Assembly: GCF_002291445.1 (NCBI RefSeq)
Contig: NZ_CP014137.1
Location: 4,650,001-4,714,000, forward strand
Direction of reading: 5' to 3'
Source of the DNA: Brenneria goodwinii
Lineage (GTDB): Bacteria; Pseudomonadota; Gammaproteobacteria; Enterobacterales; Enterobacteriaceae
DNA: 64,000 bases
Shown: piece by piece, positions 55,043 through 63,675 of the stretch
Position numbering within the stretch: position 1 is the first letter of the stretch
Layout of the letters: every line of letters begins with the position of its first letter
Made by a program: the position numbers and the translations under genes
Notes under the pieces: generated by a model
What the model was told of the DNA's origin: nothing
What the model saw: only the letters and a program-made list of their open reading frames with translations
Database searches by the model: none

Positions 55043-55873
55043 ATGATTCGAGTTATCGCTCTATCCAACCTGCGTCTTGCCCAGGCGTTTGTTGATTACA
55101 TGCATACGCAGCACGTCAGTCTGGAATTGCGCGTGACGGGCCAGGACGCTGAACTGTGGCTGGCTGATGAAGCGCAATTGGCGCAAGTACAGCAGGCGTT
55201 GGAGATATTTCTGCAAGATCCGCTCAATCCTCGCTATCAGGCGGCGAGCTGGTCAGCGGGATCGACCAATGCCGGCATCCAATACAAATCTTTTTCTTAT
55301 CTGCAAACGTTGCAGCAGCGCGCCGGGCCGTTGACGCTATTGGTGATCGCGGCCGCCGTCGTGGTTTTTCTGCTGATGCAGATTTGGGGTTATGAGCCGG
55401 TGATGGTGTGGTTGTCTTATCCTGATGCCGGACAGCAACTACAGCTATGGCGCTGGTTTAGTCATGCTTTGTTGCATTTCTCCATCTTACATATCCTGTT
55501 TAATCTGATGTGGTGGTGGTATCTGGGAGGGGCGGTCGAGAAAGTGCTGGGCACCCGCAAGTTGTTAACGATCACCCTGATCTCCTCGTTGGCGAGCGGC
55601 TGGGCGCAATCCTGGTTTAGCGGTATCTACTTCGGCGGGCTGTCCGGCGTGGTGTATGCGCTGATGGGATATGTCTGGCTGCGGGGGGAAAGAGAGCCTG
55701 ACGGCCGTTTATTTATGCCGCGCGGTATGATGGTTTTTGCGTTGCTGTGGCTGATAGTCGGATATTTCGATATTTTAGGCATGTCGATAGCCAACGCCGC
55801 ACATGTGGCAGGATTGGTCATCGGGTTATTGATGGCCTTTTGGGATACCTATAATAAAACCGTCCGCCGGTAG
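55043..55873 (+). CDS. glpG: Intramembrane rhomboid protease GlpG
   Basis: 276-residue serine intramembrane protease, exact E. coli length. Catalytic dyad S201 (FGGLSGVVYALMGYVWLRGE) and H254 (NAAHVAGL), with HALLHFSILHILFNLMWWWYLGG before them; the N-terminal 85 residues are the cytoplasmic domain. The frame is open far upstream and overlaps glpE, but the ATG at 55043 reproduces the known numbering. 163 bp separates it from glpE. Confidence 0.97.
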   Translation: MIRVIALSNLRLAQAFVDYMHTQHVSLELRVTGQDAELWLADEAQLAQVQQALEIFLQDPLNPRYQAASWSAGSTNAGIQYKSFSYLQTLQQRAGPLTLLVIAAAVVVFLLMQIWGYEPVMVWLSYPDAGQQLQLWRWFSHALLHFSILHILFNLMWWWYLGGAVEKVLGTRKLLTITLISSLASGWAQSWFSGIYFGGLSGVVYALMGYVWLRGEREPDGRLFMPRGMMVFALLWLIVGYFDILGMSIANAAHVAGLVIGLLMAFWDTYNKTVRR

Positions 55874-55897
55874 ATGCGGAATGCTTAGGGGATGAAC

Positions 55898-56656
55898 GTG
55901 AAGCAAATACAACGCCATGAGGCCATCATTGAACTGGTGCGCAGTCAGGGGTACGTCAGTACCGAAGAGCTGGTCGAGCACTTTGCGGTGAGTCCGCAAA
56001 CGATCCGCCGCGATCTGAATGACTTGGCCGTACAGAATAAGATCCACCGTCACCATGGCGGCGCGGCGTTGCCTTCAAGTTCGGTTAATACCGCCTATAC
56101 TGACCGTAAGATGATGTTGTCTGAAGAGAAGGCGCGGATCGCCCGTCAGGTCGCCAGTCAGATCCCGGATGGCGCGACGCTGTTTATTGATATCGGCACC
56201 ACGCCGGAAGCGGTGGCCCATGCGCTGATGCAGCACAAAAATCTGCGGGTGGTGACCAATAACCTGAATGTGGCGACGTTGCTGACGGCCAAGGAGGATT
56301 TTCGCTTAATCCTTGCCGGCGGCGAAGTGCGTAGTCGGGACGGCGGCATTATGGGAGAGGCCACTCTGGACTTTATCTCTCAGTTTCGTCTGGATTTCGG
56401 TATTTTGGGCATCAGCGGCATTGACATGGATGGCTCATTGCTGGAGTTTGACTACCATGAAGTACGCACCAAACGGGCAATCATTGAAAACTCCCGTTGC
56501 GTCATGTTAGTGACGGATCACTCTAAATTCGGTCGCAACGCCATGGTGAATCTGGGCAACATGGATTTGATCGACTATCTTTTCACCGATCAACTACCGC
56601 CACCCAGCGTACTGAAAATCATTGAACAATATAAGGTGCAGTTGGAGTTGTGCTGA
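55898..56656 (+). CDS. glpR: Glycerol-3-phosphate regulon repressor GlpR
   Basis: 252-residue DeoR-family repressor, same length as E. coli GlpR. HTH QGYVSTEELVEHFAVSPQTIRRDLNDL; effector domain with FIDIGTTPEAVAHAL, RSRDGGIMGEATLDFISQFRLDFGILGISGID and SLLEFDYHEVRTKRAI. The GTG at 55898 is chosen because GGGG lies eight bases upstream; an ATG two codons earlier would sit in the ribosome site. It should bind the operator found at 47300-47319 before glpD. Confidence 0.95.
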   Translation: MKQIQRHEAIIELVRSQGYVSTEELVEHFAVSPQTIRRDLNDLAVQNKIHRHHGGAALPSSSVNTAYTDRKMMLSEEKARIARQVASQIPDGATLFIDIGTTPEAVAHALMQHKNLRVVTNNLNVATLLTAKEDFRLILAGGEVRSRDGGIMGEATLDFISQFRLDFGILGISGIDMDGSLLEFDYHEVRTKRAIIENSRCVMLVTDHSKFGRNAMVNLGNMDLIDYLFTDQLPPPSVLKIIEQYKVQLELC

Positions 56657-56700
56657 TCCAGATGTGCCTTTTCCGTGGCGGACTATAGGGGAGAGGCACC

Positions 56701-59124
56701 ATGTCGCAGTTTGCGTTTAACCCATCACAGTTTGCGGCCGCATTACTTCGCCAACAGCAGTATCAGCGTGTTTCCTCCTTGAATCAGATGACGCCGGCAC
56801 AACGCTGGCGTGCCGTCAGCGTCGCGCTGGCCGAACAACTGGCCGCCCAATCCGCTTTTCCCGCGCCGCCGGATGACAGGCGCGATCGGCCGGCGCTGCG
56901 TCATGTCAATTATCTGTCGATGGAGTTTCTGCCTGGTCGTCTGACGGGCAATAATCTGTTGAATCTAGGGTGGTATGACGCCGTCGCCGAGGTGCTGGCG
57001 CAGCAGCAGATTAACCTGAGCGATGTGCTGGAGCAGGAAACCGATCCCGGTTTAGGCAATGGCGGCCTGGGGCGGCTGGCCGCTTGTTTTCTGGATTCGA
57101 TGGCGACGGTCGGGCAACCGGCAATCGGCTATGGTCTTAACTATCAGTACGGCCTATTTCGCCAGCACTTTGCCCAGGGGCGGCAGCAGGAAACGCCTGA
57201 TGACTGGAACCGCGATAGCTATCCGTGGTTTTTCCCGCGTCCGGAACTGGCGGTGGATGTCGGTTTCGGCGGCAGCCTGCAGCGGCAGGATGATGGCGGC
57301 GAGCGCTGGCAGCCGGATTTTTACTTGCGCGGCGAAGCCTGCGATTTACCGGTTATGGGGTATCGCAACGGCCTCACCCAGCCGCTGCGCCTTTGGCAGG
57401 CCACCCACCGCCATCCGTTTGATCTGACGCTATTCAATGCGGGGCGCTATCTTCAGGCCGAACAGGCCGGCATTGCGGCCGCCAGCCTGACCAAAGTGCT
57501 GTATCCGAACGATAATCACGCGGCGGGCAGGCGGCTGCGGCTGATGCAGCAATATTTCCAGTGCGCCTGTTCGGTGGCCGACATTCTGCGCCGGCATCAA
57601 CAGGCGGGGCGGAAGCTGACCGATTTGCCCGATTATGAAGTCATTCAACTGAATGACACCCACCCGACGCTGGCGATCCCGGAGCTGATGCGGCTGCTGC
57701 TGGACGAGCACCATATGAACTGGGACGACGCCTGGTCGATAACCGGGCGCACTTTCGCCTATACCAACCATACGCTGATGCCGGAAGCGCTGGAGCGCTG
57801 GGACGAACGACTGTTCGGCCGCTTGTTGCCGCGCCATCTTGCCATCATTAAGCAAATTGATGCGCGATTTCGCGTTCAGGTGGAACAGCGATGGCCCGGC
57901 GATCGCCGGATATGGGCGAAACTGGCGGTTCGTCATCGGCGGCAAATTCGCATGGCCAACCTGTGCGTGGTGAGCTGTTTTGCGGTAAACGGCGTGGCGG
58001 CGCTGCATTCCGAACTGGTGGTGAAAGATCTGTTCCCCGAATATCAACAGCTGTGGCCGGACAAATTTCATAACGTGACGAACGGTATTACGCCGCGCCG
58101 CTGGTTGAAACAGTGTAACCCGGCGCTGTCCGCATTGATCGATGAGACATTAGGGACGGCGTGGGTAAACGACTTACCCGTCCTAAAAGGGTTGGAGCCT
58201 TATGCGGATGACGTCGGCTTCCGTGAACGTTACCGGCGGATAAAGCATGATAATAAGATGCGGCTGGCGGCTCGCCTGCAACAACATTATGGGCTGACTC
58301 TCGATCCGCTGGCGCTGTTTGATGTGCAGATTAAACGGCTGCACGAATATAAGCGCCAGCATCTGAATCTGCTGCATATCCTTTCGCTTTACCGGCAATT
58401 GCGCGATAACCCGCATCTGGATATAGTGCCGCGCGTCTTTCTGTTTGGGGCGAAGGCGGCGCCAGGCTATGTGCTGGCGAAAAACATCATTTATGCCATT
58501 AACCAGGTAGCGGAAAAGATTAACCGGGATCGCCGTTGCAGCGAACGCCTTAAGGTGGTGTTTCTACCCGATTACCGTGTGTCGCTGGCCGAACTGATGA
58601 TCCCGGCCGCGGATGTCTCCGAGCAAATCTCCACGGCAGGCAAAGAGGCTTCCGGTACTGGAAATATGAAGCTGGCTCTGAATGGGGCGCTGACGGTGGG
58701 AACGCTGGACGGCGCCAATGTCGAGATGGCTCAACAGGTCGGCGCGGAGAATCTGTTCATTTTCGGTCATACGGTTGAACAGATCAACGTGCTGCAGGCG
58801 CAGGGCTATGACCCGTTTGACTATATCGCCGAGAGCCCGTTGCTCGGTGATATTTTGGCTGAGCTGGGCAGTGGCGCCTTCAGTCAGGGAGATAAACAGG
58901 CATTTGCTCCCTTGCTGAACAGTTTGCTGGAAGAGAAAGATCCCTATCTACTCATGGCTGATTTTGCCCCTTATTGTCAGGTGCAGCAGCGTGTGGATGC
59001 GAAATATCGTGAACAGGAGGAATGGACTCGCCGTTGTGTACTCAATACCGCCAGAATGGGAATGTTCAGCTCGGATCGGGCGATTAATGATTACCAGAAA
59101 CGTATTTGGCAAGCGCGCTGTTAA
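56701..59124 (+). CDS. malP: Maltodextrin phosphorylase
   Basis: 807-residue GT35 phosphorylase (E. coli MalP 797) that shortens maltodextrins to glucose-1-P. PLP lysine in EASGTGNMKLALNGALTVGTLDGAN; landmarks TDPGLGNGGLGRLAACFLDSMATVG and LNDTHPTLAIPELMRLLLDEHH. It begins only 44 bp after glpR, on the same strand; in E. coli malT is divergent from malP at this spot. GGGGAGAGG just before the ATG serves as ribosome site and resembles a MalT box. Confidence 0.95.
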   Translation: MSQFAFNPSQFAAALLRQQQYQRVSSLNQMTPAQRWRAVSVALAEQLAAQSAFPAPPDDRRDRPALRHVNYLSMEFLPGRLTGNNLLNLGWYDAVAEVLAQQQINLSDVLEQETDPGLGNGGLGRLAACFLDSMATVGQPAIGYGLNYQYGLFRQHFAQGRQQETPDDWNRDSYPWFFPRPELAVDVGFGGSLQRQDDGGERWQPDFYLRGEACDLPVMGYRNGLTQPLRLWQATHRHPFDLTLFNAGRYLQAEQAGIAAASLTKVLYPNDNHAAGRRLRLMQQYFQCACSVADILRRHQQAGRKLTDLPDYEVIQLNDTHPTLAIPELMRLLLDEHHMNWDDAWSITGRTFAYTNHTLMPEALERWDERLFGRLLPRHLAIIKQIDARFRVQVEQRWPGDRRIWAKLAVRHRRQIRMANLCVVSCFAVNGVAALHSELVVKDLFPEYQQLWPDKFHNVTNGITPRRWLKQCNPALSALIDETLGTAWVNDLPVLKGLEPYADDVGFRERYRRIKHDNKMRLAARLQQHYGLTLDPLALFDVQIKRLHEYKRQHLNLLHILSLYRQLRDNPHLDIVPRVFLFGAKAAPGYVLAKNIIYAINQVAEKINRDRRCSERLKVVFLPDYRVSLAELMIPAADVSEQISTAGKEASGTGNMKLALNGALTVGTLDGANVEMAQQVGAENLFIFGHTVEQINVLQAQGYDPFDYIAESPLLGDILAELGSGAFSQGDKQAFAPLLNSLLEEKDPYLLMADFAPYCQVQQRVDAKYREQEEWTRRCVLNTARMGMFSSDRAINDYQKRIWQARC

Positions 59125-59135
59125 GGAAAAGCAAG

Positions 59136-61211
59136 ATGGCATTCAAGGCGGATAACCCGGCAATTCAATCAATGGGTATTGCGGAAACATATACGGATGC
59201 TTATGGCAATGAACATATTGTTGATGCATCGATCCGGGACAGGCTGCTGGCGATGATGGATATCTCCGGGAGTGGCGATACGCCATTGCCTCCGGTAAAA
59301 GTTTTTCTTCAGGGACGGGATGCCGTCATCAAGTTGGCCGGCAGCGGAGAATTCCACTGGACGTTGACGTATGAAAATGGCGGACAGGTTCAAGGGAAGG
59401 CGACCGGTGGCGCGAATCTGACGCTCCCTGCCGAGCTCCCTTTGGGATATCACCACATTACCTTGGAGCAAGGCGATCTAAGCTGGAATTGCCGAGTCGC
59501 GATAGCCCCTCATCGCTGTTACGAACCTGAAGCCCTGACCCAGGGCAAACGCTGGTGGGGCGTTAACGTGCAGCTTTACACCCTGCGTTCGCAGAACAAC
59601 TGGGGCGTGGGCGATTTTGGCGACCTGCGCCAACTGGTGGAGCAGATTGCCCGGCGCGGAGGGGCATTTGTCGGTCTGAATCCGCTTCACTCCCTGTACC
59701 CGGCGGTGCCTGGCGCGGCAAGCCCATACAGCCCGTCTTCCCGCCACTGGCTGAACATTATCTATATCGACGTCAATCGGGTGGATGATTTTCAGCAAAG
59801 CCCGGAGGCGCAGCTCTGGTGGCGGCGGGAGGACACGCAACGCACCGTATCGGAACTGCGTGCGGAACGTTGGGTGGATTACGAGCAGGTGACCGCGCTC
59901 AAGCTAAGCGCACTACGATTGGCTTTCCGCTATTTTAATACCCGTAGCTCGCTGGATCCGCGGGTCAACGCTTTTCGCCAGTTTGTGGCGAACGGCGGAC
60001 AGAGTTTGCAACTGCAGGCAACGTTCGACGCGTTACAGGCTTATCTGAAGCATCAGGGCGAAAAGTATGCGAACTGGCTACAGTGGCCGCTCCGCTATCG
60101 TGATATTCACGGCAAGAGCGTTAAATCGTTCAGTCATGAACGTGCCGATGAGATCCGGTTTTATTGCTGGCTGCAATGGCTGGCGTATGAACAACTGGCG
60201 GAATGTTTTGCCCACGCTAAGCAGCTTGGCCTGCCTATCGGCCTGTATCGCGATCTGGCGGTGGGCGTAGCCCAGGGCGGCGCGGAAACCTGGGATGAAC
60301 AGCAGCTTTATTGTCTGGATGCCTCCATCGGCGCGCCGCCCGACCCGCTGGGGCCGCAGGGACAGAACTGGCAGTTATCCCCCATGAATCCCAGAGTGAT
60401 GCAGCTGCGCGGCTATCAGCCATTTATTGATGTGCTGCGCAACAACATGGCGAGCTGTGGCGCGCTGCGTATCGATCATGTCATGGCATTAATGCGTTTA
60501 TGGTGGATACCCAAAGCGGAACCCGCGGGTAACGGAGCCTATGTGCATTATCCGCTGGACGACCTGTTAGCGATATTGGCGCTCGAAAGCCAGCGGCATC
60601 GCTGTCTGGTGATCGGCGAAGATTTGGGGACGGTGCCGCCGCAGATCGTCAGCAAGCTGCATGATTTCGGCATTTATTCTTATAAGGTGTTGTTCTTTGA
60701 ACAAGACGAGCAACATTGCTTTCGCCCGCCGGACAAATACCTGCGCCAGGCGATGGCGACCATTACGACGCACGATCTCCCCACGCTGCGTGGTTACTGG
60801 CAGGCGGTGGATTTATCGCTGGGCCGGGATTTGGGGTTGTATCCGGATGCCGGGTTATTACAACAACAAATGCAATTACGCGAAAAATCGAAGCAAGGTT
60901 TGCTGAACGCATTGCATCAGCAAGGACTTTTGCCGCAAAGGGTAGGGCGCAATTCATCGTTGACGACGATGGGCATGCCGCTTAATCGTGGCGTTCATCG
61001 TTATATGGCGGATAGCGCCAGCGCATTGGTGGGGTTTCAATTGGAAGACTGGCTGGATATGTTCGCTCCGGTGAATGTCCCAGGCACCGACCGGGAATAC
61101 CCGAATTGGCGGCGAAAACTCAGCCGTACGCTGGAGTCGCTATTTACCGATCGTTATCTTGAGCGTTTGATTCGCGACATTGATTTACGGCGTGGCGCAC
61201 CCGGCAAGTGA
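59136..61211 (+). CDS. malQ: 4-alpha-glucanotransferase (amylomaltase)
   Basis: 691-residue GH77 enzyme (E. coli MalQ 694) transferring glucan chains between maltodextrins. Catalytic segments: nucleophile D in ALRIDHVMALMRLWWIP, acid E in VIGEDLGTVP, and TTHDLPTLRGYW. ATG at 59136 has AAGGA upstream. It follows malP by 11 bases, forming the malPQ pair. Confidence 0.97.
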   Translation: MAFKADNPAIQSMGIAETYTDAYGNEHIVDASIRDRLLAMMDISGSGDTPLPPVKVFLQGRDAVIKLAGSGEFHWTLTYENGGQVQGKATGGANLTLPAELPLGYHHITLEQGDLSWNCRVAIAPHRCYEPEALTQGKRWWGVNVQLYTLRSQNNWGVGDFGDLRQLVEQIARRGGAFVGLNPLHSLYPAVPGAASPYSPSSRHWLNIIYIDVNRVDDFQQSPEAQLWWRREDTQRTVSELRAERWVDYEQVTALKLSALRLAFRYFNTRSSLDPRVNAFRQFVANGGQSLQLQATFDALQAYLKHQGEKYANWLQWPLRYRDIHGKSVKSFSHERADEIRFYCWLQWLAYEQLAECFAHAKQLGLPIGLYRDLAVGVAQGGAETWDEQQLYCLDASIGAPPDPLGPQGQNWQLSPMNPRVMQLRGYQPFIDVLRNNMASCGALRIDHVMALMRLWWIPKAEPAGNGAYVHYPLDDLLAILALESQRHRCLVIGEDLGTVPPQIVSKLHDFGIYSYKVLFFEQDEQHCFRPPDKYLRQAMATITTHDLPTLRGYWQAVDLSLGRDLGLYPDAGLLQQQMQLREKSKQGLLNALHQQGLLPQRVGRNSSLTTMGMPLNRGVHRYMADSASALVGFQLEDWLDMFAPVNVPGTDREYPNWRRKLSRTLESLFTDRYLERLIRDIDLRRGAPGK

Positions 61212-61509
61212 CGGGGATGAGCCTGATGATTTTGCCGCAATCAGTCAGGCGAAGCTCCGCTATCACGCCGCATGAACCTTGGTGAACATGTTGCCCCGCA
61301 TCTTATATTATTGAACGCCACGCGTTGCGCCCGTGGCGTATGACGAAATAGGCGCCGGGTTGCTATTGCTCATGCGGAATAAAGATTATTCGAACCGATA
61401 GCCGGTGTGAAAATGAAATGAAAATTTACGTTTGATTACATGCGTTAAATGGCACTTCATTTTCATAAAGCCTATGTTTTACCTGACAAAGAATAGTGGG
61501 GTAATAATC
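61212..61509. other. Intergenic region after malQ
   Basis: About 300 bp. A perfect 7-bp stem CGCCACG/CGTGGCG with a 9-nt loop at 61316-61338 may end malPQ transcription, although no T run follows. The right half becomes AT-rich and probably carries the promoter of the next two genes. No gene is seen. Confidence 0.4.
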
Positions 61510-61791
61510 ATGACATATCATTGCTGTCCGAAATGCAGCCGACTGGTTGCGCTTACGCAATCAACCTGCCCACACTGCTCAGCCGATCTGAGGTATAAAA
61601 GAACCAATTTTACCAACGAGTGTATAAAGTTTACCGCTTATATTCTACTGGCGTTATCTTTGGTGATGATAAAGGATGATCATCGTTTTTTCTCGTCTGA
61701 TTCATTATTTATTGCGATTGTTTCACTTGCTTCTTTGCTTGTTATTACTATTTTAAATGTAAAAGAAAAACGTCATGAAAATAGAAGGTAA
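61510..61791 (+). CDS. Small zinc-ribbon membrane protein, unrecognised
   Basis: 93-residue protein not recognised as a named family. The N-terminus holds a double CxxC zinc-ribbon (C6-x2-C9 in HCCPKCSRLV and C20-x2-C23 in TCPHCSADL), followed by a basic linker and two membrane helices (about residues 41-57 and 67-84), then a charged tail. The frame is open 26 codons upstream, but ATG 61510 follows GGGGTAATAATC and begins MTYHCCPKC. It overlaps the next gene by 17 bases, so the two are co-translated. Codon use is AT-rich, unlike malQ. Confidence 0.75.
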   Translation: MTYHCCPKCSRLVALTQSTCPHCSADLRYKRTNFTNECIKFTAYILLALSLVMIKDDHRFFSSDSLFIAIVSLASLLVITILNVKEKRHENRR

Positions 61792-62893
61792 AATAAAAAA
61801 TATACAATATCGATATTATCGGGTTTCACATGCGATGCGTCTGACTATGGCATTTCTCTGTTGTCTGCTTATTTTTTCAAAAATCAAGACGATAGAAGAT
61901 GTGTCATGGATTTTTATCACCCTGGTGGTGATAATGGGGCCGATGTCTTATAAAGGCAGCGTTTATCCCAGAGCCGTTCAGCGCTTTATGGGAACGCTGA
62001 TAGGAATTTTTTTTAGTATCGTATCTTTTTATCTCGGGAAGTATAGCCCGGCTTTAGCCATTTTACCTATTGCCATGGGAATATTCACTTGCGGTTACCT
62101 GGTGCTGAGTAAAATACCTTATGCCGCGATCCTTATCGGGATTTCGCTTTCGGTGGTGGTTACCGCTTCGGAAGGTAATATGGATATCGCCATATGGCGA
62201 ATATCCGATATATTTATCGGTTGTCTTATCGCGGTTCTGTTTTCTAGTATTTTACCGCATAAAGCCAACATCCACTGGGATATCGAGCTCTTCAAACTCA
62301 TATCCAATTTACATCTTCTATATGCAGCCAATCTGTCACGGAATATTTTTACCAAACTTGACCTGCGTCAGTTAAATACGAAAAATAAGAAAATCATTGC
62401 GGAGATTATTAAATTATCAGGCCCTGCTCAGAAGGAGACGAAACATCCTAGAACGACCTATCTTAGTATTCAGGAATGCATTCAGGATTTAACCTCCTAT
62501 CTGGCATTAATCGAAATGGCGTATTGGGAATGTGAAATCAGCCATAAGATAATTAATGAATCTTCGCTATCTGCGCAAATAAACAATGCCATACAGTACC
62601 GGTTTGTCATGCTGGAGTCTTTCATTCGTGACAATATCCGAGACGTGGATGGAATAAAAAAATTTCATTATCGTGAATTTAAAAAAGATGTCATGTGTGA
62701 GCTGAAAAAAATCGTGGATAGCCAATCAAATAATGAGGGGCAACAGGATCTGGCGGTGGAAAATCAGATATATGGCTACTTTTATTTAGGCATGAAGATT
62801 ATCGATCGGCTGGATACGCTGATTGAACTGCTGTATGCCATGAAAGAAGTGCGTGAACATAAACATTTTCATTTGATACCGCATAAGAGTTAA
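61775..62893 (+). CDS. Half-size FUSC/aromatic-acid-exporter-like membrane protein
   Basis: 372-residue protein. Residues 1-165 contain about six membrane helices resembling the FUSC/ArAE family (SHAMRLTMAFLCCLLIF, WIFITLVVIMGPMSYKGSVYPRAVQRFMGTLIGIFFSIVSFYLG, where the R-RxxGTxxG motif is typical). The remaining 200 residues are soluble, helical and charged. Canonical FUSC proteins such as YccS are about 700 residues with two such halves, so this is a single-repeat form. Codon use is AT-rich. Partner of the zinc-ribbon protein; exported substrate unknown. E. coli has gntT at this position. Confidence 0.7.
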   Translation: MKIEGKIKNIQYRYYRVSHAMRLTMAFLCCLLIFSKIKTIEDVSWIFITLVVIMGPMSYKGSVYPRAVQRFMGTLIGIFFSIVSFYLGKYSPALAILPIAMGIFTCGYLVLSKIPYAAILIGISLSVVVTASEGNMDIAIWRISDIFIGCLIAVLFSSILPHKANIHWDIELFKLISNLHLLYAANLSRNIFTKLDLRQLNTKNKKIIAEIIKLSGPAQKETKHPRTTYLSIQECIQDLTSYLALIEMAYWECEISHKIINESSLSAQINNAIQYRFVMLESFIRDNIRDVDGIKKFHYREFKKDVMCELKKIVDSQSNNEGQQDLAVENQIYGYFYLGMKIIDRLDTLIELLYAMKEVREHKHFHLIPHKS

Positions 62894-62960
62894 TCCCGGC
62901 AAGGGAAGATATTTCTTATCTACGCGGCATCCAAGCGGGTTCTGCCGGAACAGCCTCTTA

Positions 62961-62992
62961 CCCCAGTCACTTACTTGAGTAAGCGTCTGGGG
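62961..62992. repeat. ERIC core hairpin before nfuA
   Basis: The 32-bp block CCCCAGTCACTTACTTGAGT...GCGTCTGGGG is the central hairpin of ERIC elements, while the ERIC ends are not recognisable on either side. It lies between the convergent FUSC-like gene and nfuA, where it may act as a bidirectional transcript end. Confidence 0.65.
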
Positions 62993-63040
62993 TGACGACG
63001 GTCTTCCCGCAGCGTAAAACCTATCGGGACAACGTACGCA

Positions 63041-63616
63041 TCAGTAGTAGGAGTGTTCGCCGCGCTGGTGCTCGGTAAGATCTCTTACGCCTTTCAGCTC
63101 AGGGAATTTTTCCATTAATTCTTTCTCAATCCCTTCCTTCAGCGTGTAGTCGACCATTGAACAGCCGTTACAGCCGCCGCCGAATTGCAGAATCGCCAGA
63201 CCGTCATCGGTAATTTCCATCAGCGTGACGCGGCCGCCGTGACCCGCCAACTGCGGGTTGATTTGCGATTGCAACACGTATTCCACGCGTTCGATTAACG
63301 GCGCGTCGTCAGCGACCTTACGCATCTTGGCGTTGGGCGCTTTCAGCGTCAGTTGGGAACCCAACTGATCGGTAACGAAATCGATTTCCGCGTCTTCCAG
63401 ATACGGCGCGCTGAGTTCGTCTACATAAGCCGAAATTTTTTCAAATTTCAGTTCCGTGTCGCTGGCTTCCACAGCATCCGGAGGACAATAGGACACGCCG
63501 CATTCCGCGTTGGGTGTGCCGGGATTGATGACAAAAACACGGATTTGCGTACCTTCTTCCTGTTTTGCCAGCAATTTCACAAAGTGTTCCTGAGCAGCGT
63601 CGGTAATACGGATCAT
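63041..63616 (-). CDS. nfuA: Fe/S biogenesis protein NfuA
   Basis: 191-residue Fe-S carrier, identical in length to E. coli NfuA. Residues 1-95 are a degenerate A-type carrier domain; the C-terminal Nfu domain has the cluster-binding cysteines C149 and C152 in FGGGCNGCSMVDYTLKEG. The ATG at 63616 is chosen over one eight codons earlier by match to family length. It precedes its backbone neighbour gntX as in E. coli. Confidence 0.97.
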   Translation of the reverse strand: MIRITDAAQEHFVKLLAKQEEGTQIRVFVINPGTPNAECGVSYCPPDAVEASDTELKFEKISAYVDELSAPYLEDAEIDFVTDQLGSQLTLKAPNAKMRKVADDAPLIERVEYVLQSQINPQLAGHGGRVTLMEITDDGLAILQFGGGCNGCSMVDYTLKEGIEKELMEKFPELKGVRDLTEHQRGEHSYY

Positions 63617-63675
63617 AATGTTAAGCTCAATGTTGATCATACTTATCGATTATAATACGCCCATCCTCCCGCCAA

